DNA of 64,000 bases from positions 29,528,901-29,592,900 of the forward strand of contig OY987299.1 in the NCBI GenBank assembly GCA_963920635.1, written 5' to 3'. Position numbers and translations under genes: made by a program. Of this stretch, positions 58,318-64,000 are shown one piece after another. How positions within the stretch are numbered: the first letter of the stretch is position 1; each line of letters begins with the position of its first letter. The notes under the pieces are model-generated. The model searched no databases. It was not told the origin of the DNA and saw only the letters and a list, made by a program, of their open reading frames with translations. The DNA comes from Pseudeuparius sepicola. Taxonomy: Eukaryota; Arthropoda; Insecta; Coleoptera; Anthribidae.

Positions 58318-58418
58318 ATGGACAAGGATTACGTGATAGGGCAATCCTATAATTTGCCGAAACTGGATGCTCTTATGTACCTAAAAATTCGATGTTCACA
58401 TTTACCAATATTTATTTG
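58318..58418 (+). other. Possible first coding exon
   Basis: An ATG in good context (ATCATGGAC) at 58318 opens MDKDYVIGQSYNLPKLDALM then YLKIRCSHLPIFI before a stop. The first 20 residues look protein-like, and upstream DNA resembles a 5' UTR. A splice donor inside the frame is not evident (ATGTACCTA is weak). The family is not recognised. It may be a first exon or a chance frame. Confidence 0.28.
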
Positions 58419-58419
58419 A

Positions 58420-59315
58420 AATTAATTATTTAATTTATTATAAAACTAATTGTATGCAAGTGTCCGGGAATTGTTTTAGCAAGTTTGTACAATTTCGTCA
58501 AGTACCCTATTCTTCAGAGACATCTCGTGGTTTTTCTAAAATAATTTTCTTTATAGTTACATAGACGTATATTCTTATGTTATAACTTTTTTTGTTTGTT
58601 GTGTACGTGTATGCAACTATGGAGACAATGATTTAAGAAAAATCACGAGAATTCTCTGGAGAATTATATGTCCTGCCTTAAGGTAAATATTGTATCTTGT
58701 ACCTGGTACGTAACCAAAGAATAAGTTTATAATTCTTTTCTAGTACAATAATATGTATTTTTTTGTACCTGAACGTAGTATTTTTTTGTATTCCAAAATA
58801 TAGATATAAATTTTATGGTTCATTTTATTATTTATTTATTAACATTTTTGTATGTACGTTCCGTTAGGAAAATACTTCAAATAATAACTTCTATCGTTAA
58901 CCGAAAGTGAATCTTTCATTTTAACGCTATTGTAGGGGGCGCCGTTGAAAATATTGCCCCGGGGCGCAAAGGCGGCTAAAGCCGGCCCTGACATTACCAG
59001 TGGTAAAAGTGAGTAACCCAAAAAGTTTTTTAAGTGCAATGGCTAGTCGTGTAGAAAAAGTGGACCTGTTATTTATTTATTTATGAGGAAGCGGTAGCTC
59101 CTAGCTACAACAGCTCCTAGCTACAAAATATTCCAACGTTTAGAACATAATATACATTAAGAAATAATGTGGATGTATTTAAAGTTAGAAGAGGCAAAAC
59201 CATAAGGAGGAGGGCGAGAAACGATCAAAATGTGGCAATCTTCTTAAATTATTTTGAAAACAATTATTCAACAATAATAGGTACAAAAAATTTTAAATCA
59301 AAATAAAGATCAAAG
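58420..59315. other. Unassigned DNA with a hAT-like scrap
   Basis: 58930-58995 (TTGCCCCGGGGCGC, AAGCCGGCCCTGAC) resembles the C/G-rich subterminal parts of hAT elements at 33.7 and 34.9 kb. No TIR pair or frame was found. Confidence 0.35.
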
Positions 59316-59318
59316 GTT

Positions 59319-60004
59319 ATTATTATTATTATTCTAGAGCAAGATGATAACAGGATTTTCAAACATATTTTATAGACTGACGAAAGTTGGCTCTTTTAAG
59401 TAATGGCATCTCAAATGGAAAAAATAACCATCACTGGGGCAATGAAAATCCGGTGTTAATATCTGGTGCGGAATAATTAATGAAATTTTGATTGATCCTC
59501 ATTTTTTTGAAAACACTTTTACGAGTGAAATATATTTAAATTTTTTAATAGAAGATTTATCAAATTTGTTGGAAAATATGTATCGTCACTTTCTGCAAAT
59601 AATGTGGTTTCAACAAGATGTAGCACCAGTGCATAAGGCAAGAAGAGTACAGAGTTTTTAAATCACAATTTTAGAAATAGATGAATTTTCACAAATAGTA
59701 GGTACTATAAGGTATAATCCTAAAGCATAATGAAACAAATAGTTTTATTTTAATTCATTTGATTCCTTACATTTTCTACGCAGGTGGCCTCCTTAAGTCT
59801 CCCGACTTTTCGCTATTTCTTATGGGGGAAATTAAAAATGAGATCTTCAAGGAATGTCAGTCCTTTAAACCAAAAATAATTAGGGACACTTGTATGACAA
59901 TAACCGAATAATCAGAAACATGTTAAATAATTCAACACAACATTTTTGAAAATGCCCAGAGATGTGCTTAGCGATTGATGGAGGACACGTTGAAAATTTG
60001 TTGT
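59319..60004 (+). pseudogene. Decayed mariner-type transposase
   Basis: Across interrupted frames the plus strand shows a TDESWLF-like first catalytic block, then GVNIWCGIINEILIDPHFFE, TFTSEIYLNFLIEDLSNLLE and MWFQQDVAPVHKARRVQSF, which holds the second catalytic aspartate. After about 130 unrelated bases come WPP-SPDF and GEIKNEIFKECQSF with the third, and a DGGHVENLL tail. The layout matches the intact enzyme downstream in order, but stops, frameshifts and the internal insertion make it dead. It lies just left of the intact element and points in the opposite direction. Confidence 0.75.
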
Positions 60005-60040
60005 AAATATGTTGCTTATTTCATTTGTTAAATAATTATA

Positions 60041-62580
60041 CAGGGTGGGCCAATAGTGCGGGAACGGAATATTGTGGGTTTATTGAGACATATTTTGATA
60101 AAGCAATACCAGTACATGGTGGTGGGTATGTAAGGCTACCAAACTAAAATATTTTCACTTGAATCGCAGCACGTATACTGGGTGATTCAAACCAAACTTA
60201 TATTTTTTTAAATAGAACACCCTGTATTTTATTGCATATTTGGATTCCCCAGTTAATTTAAGTTGGACTTTATGTACCATACATGGTGCCTAAAACTCAT
60301 GGTGTAGAATATACAGGGCATTTCTTGAAAAAGTGGAGGTTGGGGCAAAGTCATATTTTGGCAATATACCAGATCTCAGGAGGCTATGATTTTGTGTGGT
60401 AACTAAGCATGAACTGTGCCGATACTAACCAGAAACTCAGCAGCCAAACTCATATGTTGTGCGTGAAATCAATGTCAAAACTTAAATTTTTTTAATCGCG
60501 GCTAACTTGATTTTTTCAAATGGAACCATATAATTTTCTTCAGTTTATTGGACACGTCTCTTTGTCCTCTTTATACTGATATAGGGTTGTGGGTAGCTAT
60601 CTCCAACTATAATAACTGGAAAAGCTGACTTAAAACTTAAATTCTTTGTAAAGGGAAATGTACGCATTGTTATTTTATTTTAAAAGATGTGAAATTAAAA
60701 TGAATTTTTATTCTCATAACTACATAATAATTATCAACAATAAACATGTGAGATAGATACCTAATTAAAATAAATGTTCAAAATGGCGACCTTGCTCATT
60801 CAAACACATCTGAATTCTGCTGAAAAACGAATTTCGTACTCTTTCGAGCATGTCCGGAGTGACAGTTGTAAAGGCATCCCTAATACGCCTTTTCATGTCA
60901 TCGACATCGGTGGGCTGCGTTTGGTAGACAATATCCTTTATATGCCCCCATAGGAAAAAATCACAGGGAGTGATGTCAGGAGATCTTGGTGGCCAACGAG
61001 TTGGTCCTGCTCTGCCTATCCAACGATTTGGAAATTCTTCATTGAGCCATTCTGTTACAAGACGAGCGTGATGGGATGGTGCACCATCCTGTTGAAAGTA
61101 CATGTCCCGTCTCAGTTGAAGAGGAACATCATCCAATAATTGAAATAGATTTTGGTTCAAAAAATTATAATATTTTTCACCATTTAACGCTCCGTCAAAA
61201 AAATACGGACCTACAACCATTGACGTTCCAAAAATGCCAGCCCAAACATTAACAACCCAACGATTTTGAGAGTGCACCCTGAATTGTCGCGGATTTACAT
61301 CAGAATAATAATGAAAATTCCGTCTGTTGACAAATCCATTACGATGAAAAGAACATTCATCAGTAAACAAAACTGACTCATAGATGTTATAGTTTTGTTG
61401 CATCCACAAACAAAAATTTATTCTGTTTAAGAAATCTTGTTCTTTTAGTTCCTGATGCATCTGTATATGAAACGGGTGAAATTTGTTTTTCACTAGCATA
61501 CGCCGAATAGATGTTCTGCCTATTTCTAATTGATCTGCTAGTTGGCGTGTGCTTATGTGGGGGTTTTCTATAACTGACATCAAAACTCTAAATTCGTTAT
61601 CGTCATTGGTGACACTCTTTTTTCTTGTATTTTTTGAATAGTTGACGCATCCAGTATTGACAAATCTATCTAATGGTTCTTGAAAAGCTTTTCTTCTTGG
61701 TTGCCGCCGATCAGGATAACGTACCTTGTACATTCGGCTCGCCAATAAACAATTTCTGTCGCATTCTCCCAAAACGAAAACCATGTCTACTAATTCCCTT
61801 TTAGAAAAAGTACTCATTTTCTTTGGAATAGATAAAAACGCGACAAAACGAAAAGCCGGAGAAAAATATTATTTGTTTCTTGACAGTAACAGATGTAACA
61901 GATTGTTTTATTTCCATGGCTTACTTTTGTTTTTCAAAGCATGCTTGCTTTAACCATATAAGTATAGCGAAGCAGCTACTAAGTATTAATTATTGCTTTT
62001 CCAGATATTATAGTTGGAGATAGCTACCCACAACCCTATATCAGTATAAAGAGGACAAAAAGACGTGTCCAATAAACTGAAGAAAATTATATGGTTCCAT
62101 TTGAAAAAATCAAGTTAGCCGCGATTAAAAAAAAATTAAGTTTTGACATTGATTTCACGCAAAACATATGGGTTTGGCTGCTGAGTTTCTAGTTAGTATC
62201 GGCACAGTTCATGCTTAGTTACCACACAAAATCATAGCCTCCTGAGATCTGGTATATTGCCAAAATATCACTTTGCCCCAACCTCCACTTTTTCAAGAAA
62301 TGCCCTGTATCTTCTACTCCATGAGTTTTAGACACCATGTATGGTACATAAAGTCCAACTTAAATTAACTGGGGAATCCAAATATGCAATAAAATACAGG
62401 GTGTTCTATTTAAAAAAACATAAGTTTGGTTTGAATCACCCAGTATACGTGCTGCGATTCAAATGAAAATATTTTAGTTTGGTAGCCTTGCATACCCACC
62501 ACCATGTACCGGTATTGCTTTATCAAAATATGTCTTAATAAACCCACAATATTCCGTTCCCCCACTATTGGCCCACCCTG
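60041..62580 (-). mobile_element. Complete mariner-type element with 586-bp inverted repeats
   Basis: The ends CAGGGTGGGCCAATAGTGCG and, in complement at right, CAGGGTGGGCCAATAGTGGG are bordered by TA (60039-60040 and 62581-62582). The arms 60041-60626 and 61995-62580 have equal length (586 bp) and very high identity. They contain further terminus-like words (CTGGGTGATTCAAACCAAAC, AACACCCTGTATTTTATTGC, ACAGGGCATTTCTTGAAAAA). A single open transposase lies between them on the minus strand. Confidence 0.93.
60765..61817 (-). CDS. Mariner/Tc1-superfamily transposase, apparently intact
   Basis: This 350-residue DDE/D transposase would bind the element's ends and cut and paste it into TA sites. 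An N-terminal helix-turn-helix (residues about 5-45: RELVDMVFVLGECDRNCLLA, RYPDRRQPRRKAF) is of the DUF4817 type. A second one follows at about 85-112 (ISTRQLADQLEIGRTSIRRM). Catalytic residues are D153 in VLFTDECSFHRNG, D244 in MYFQQDGAPSHHAR and D281 in RWPPRSPDITPCDFFLWG, with 36 residues between the second and third. The frame is uninterrupted from ATG (61817) to TAA (60765), and the length is normal for the family. It is the only gene in the element and lies between its inverted arms. The conserved HFEHLF tail is present. Activity is not shown but no inactivating change is visible. Confidence 0.92.
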   Translation of the reverse strand: MSTFSKRELVDMVFVLGECDRNCLLASRMYKVRYPDRRQPRRKAFQEPLDRFVNTGCVNYSKNTRKKSVTNDDNEFRVLMSVIENPHISTRQLADQLEIGRTSIRRMLVKNKFHPFHIQMHQELKEQDFLNRINFCLWMQQNYNIYESVLFTDECSFHRNGFVNRRNFHYYSDVNPRQFRVHSQNRWVVNVWAGIFGTSMVVGPYFFDGALNGEKYYNFLNQNLFQLLDDVPLQLRRDMYFQQDGAPSHHARLVTEWLNEEFPNRWIGRAGPTRWPPRSPDITPCDFFLWGHIKDIVYQTQPTDVDDMKRRIRDAFTTVTPDMLERVRNSFFSRIQMCLNEQGRHFEHLF

Positions 62581-62582
62581 TA

Positions 62583-63155
62583 TATTTATATAGATATCCT
62601 ATAGTTGTTAGTATATTATACTGTTTTACGTCAATATATAGAAAACAAATGACAGTCGCACGTCGCCCACTTGATGGATGAGTCAAGTCAATTAATTTCT
62701 TTAATTTTCTGTAGGTATATTGTGCCCGTATATTGTAAATGAAAAAAAAAAACAATTAAACGTTCAAGACAAAAGTTACTTAGGAAGAATAGAGCTACCT
62801 AAATATAAAAAAAGGTATATTCGTTACAAAAAATATACCTACGTGGCGTCGCCACGCCGAGCATAGTTTGTCAAAAATTTGAAATTTAGTTTTGATTTAA
62901 TCTTTATTTGGTCCCATTTAACGCGACGGAAGCAGATTTTGTGTTTTCGCTTTCCGCTTGCCCGCATAATTGAACTGGGGCGCCGAGTTTGAATGACCCT
63001 GTACATACCTACAGATTACAGCATGATTGCTAATAAAACTATATTACCTCTTCTGTATTATCATTATCAGAAACATCATTCGATTGCTTTATTTCAAATG
63101 CAATAATTGGATAATGTCTTGGAAGAAATGTCTTTTTGATTAGATACTTGATATT
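62583..63155. other. Unassigned DNA
   Basis: A GC-richer patch at 62840-62990 holds GTGGCGTCGCCAC (palindromic) and ends with TGACCCTGTA, an orphan mariner-like terminus. No gene was recognised. Confidence 0.3.
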
Positions 63156-63159
63156 TCCC

Positions 63160-63540
63160 AAGCATCGCACTGTTACAAACTAAGTACCTATGCATCGCCT
63201 GTTTTCAAGAAAATGCCATTAAGGGGAACAATGGTAGTAAACAATTAGGAGAACAATTGTCAAATCTTTCCGCTACTTGGGAATATTCGAGGAAGTCAGT
63301 CTCACGACTTTTTTGTCGAAATCGACAGGAAGACGGATTCTTACGGGTTGACGATTATCGACGGGTCCAATAACTGCATCGGCAGAAGGCGTTCATCGGT
63401 TACAGAGTCCAACCTTCGGAACGGCCATAGGCGGAAAAAACGCAAGTCATTGCTTCGTGTAACAGATTTCTAATAGAAACGATGGAAAAACTAACAGAAC
63501 GTTAAATCGAAGGAAATTGGTTCAAAAAATCCATTTAAAT
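63160..63540. promoter_or_regulatory. Candidate cis-regulatory island
   Basis: Non-repetitive, GC-balanced DNA (GACGATTATCGACGGGTCCA, GGCAGAAGGCGTTCATCGG) without a reading frame of note. The remainder to 64000 is AT-rich with no recognised feature. Confidence 0.22.
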
Positions 63541-64000
63541 AGAAGTAACCGGGGTTCAAAGAAATCAATGAATAAAGGGATTTACACTTTACAGTCCGAT
63601 GACCCTAGAGCAGAAAGAAATATTTTGCCCTAGATCTGTTTTTAGTCATTGTAGGTTTCTACAATTACACATTCAAGTATTTATTATCATTATTATTGTT
63701 GTAATTGTCGTTAACTTGATTAGGTAAATTTCCACAAATCGCGGTACCTCCTACTGATAGAAGAATCGCTTCAATTTTCGAATTGCCACGTTGCAAATGA
63801 AAATAATTTTACAATTTTTACTACAAATTGTAATAAGTGATAAAAATATATGTCCATTCTCATTAAAACGGCTTATTACGCTTCGTTTTATGGTGATTTG
63901 AGCCTATCGGTGTTAAGATTATAAAAAAAATACCCATAACTCCTAACCTTTAATTATAAATATATTTTCTTAATAACCTCAGCCTGTATAACCCTATTAA

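Noticed and set aside
1..64000. CRISPR arrays, rRNA, tRNA and endogenous viral genes
   Set aside because: No regularly spaced short repeats, rRNA wording, convincing tRNA or viral polymerase or capsid coding sequence was seen. The reverse transcriptases present are of the non-LTR type.

Overview
This window looks like a repeat-dense, AT-rich insect nuclear genome. It has no operons, no bacterial-style gene packing and very few long open reading frames. The coding sequence that can be recognised belongs almost entirely to eukaryotic transposable elements: Tc1/mariner, hAT and a Jockey-type LINE. Frequent short words such as AGGTAGGTA and TATAGGTA recall aphid-like Hemiptera, but the order cannot be settled from sequence alone.

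No complete host gene could be assembled. Host-like signals are limited. (1) A CpG-dense island at about 1.5-2.2 kb ends in a consensus splice donor on the minus strand and may be a promoter plus first exon. (2) A THAP zinc-finger coding piece lies at 8.77 kb. (3) Short possible exons occur near 3.1, 6.2 and 58.3 kb. (4) Several non-repetitive, GC-balanced islands (11.3, 13.2, 17.3, 25.3, 36.2, 45.1, 48.3 and 63.2 kb) resemble candidate cis-regulatory DNA.

The dominant theme is a set of TA-flanked elements whose ends read CAGGGTG or CAGTGTG and whose two halves form long inverted repeats: 18.17, 21.23, 22.89, 26.50, 29.04, 39.12, 43.42, 49.63, 51.39 and 60.04 kb, with less certain members at 33.13 and 41.35 kb. 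One of them (60041-62580) is complete. Two 586-bp arms flank an open 350-residue mariner-type transposase. Several others carry matching scraps of the same class of transposase in both arms, so they look like inverted-duplication derivatives of such elements. Smaller TA-bounded MITEs lie at 1.21, 20.96, 24.51, 31.68, 37.11 and 42.91 kb.

hAT elements with exact 8-bp target duplications are nested with these. A 175-bp hAT MITE (30252-30426) sits in one palindrome arm, a 1.26-kb hAT (33674-34935) sits in the centre of another, and a 2.39-kb hAT (38935-41327) is itself invaded by a palindromic element. A Jockey-type LINE (about 52.0-56.9 kb, minus strand) carries two tandem 170-bp 5' units and has inserted between the arms of a further inverted-repeat element. 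Its two ORFs are each broken once, in both cases next to a 7-base homopolymer. An unclassified pair of related elements (11.78-12.63 and 31.30-32.86 kb) shares termini and a 122-bp unit that is tandemly amplified in only one copy. Older LINE and mariner relics lie at 7.2, 19.5, 46.8 and 59.3 kb.

Taken together, the window records several rounds of nested transposition. It also holds an unusual density of long inverted repeats that could form hairpin RNA if transcribed.
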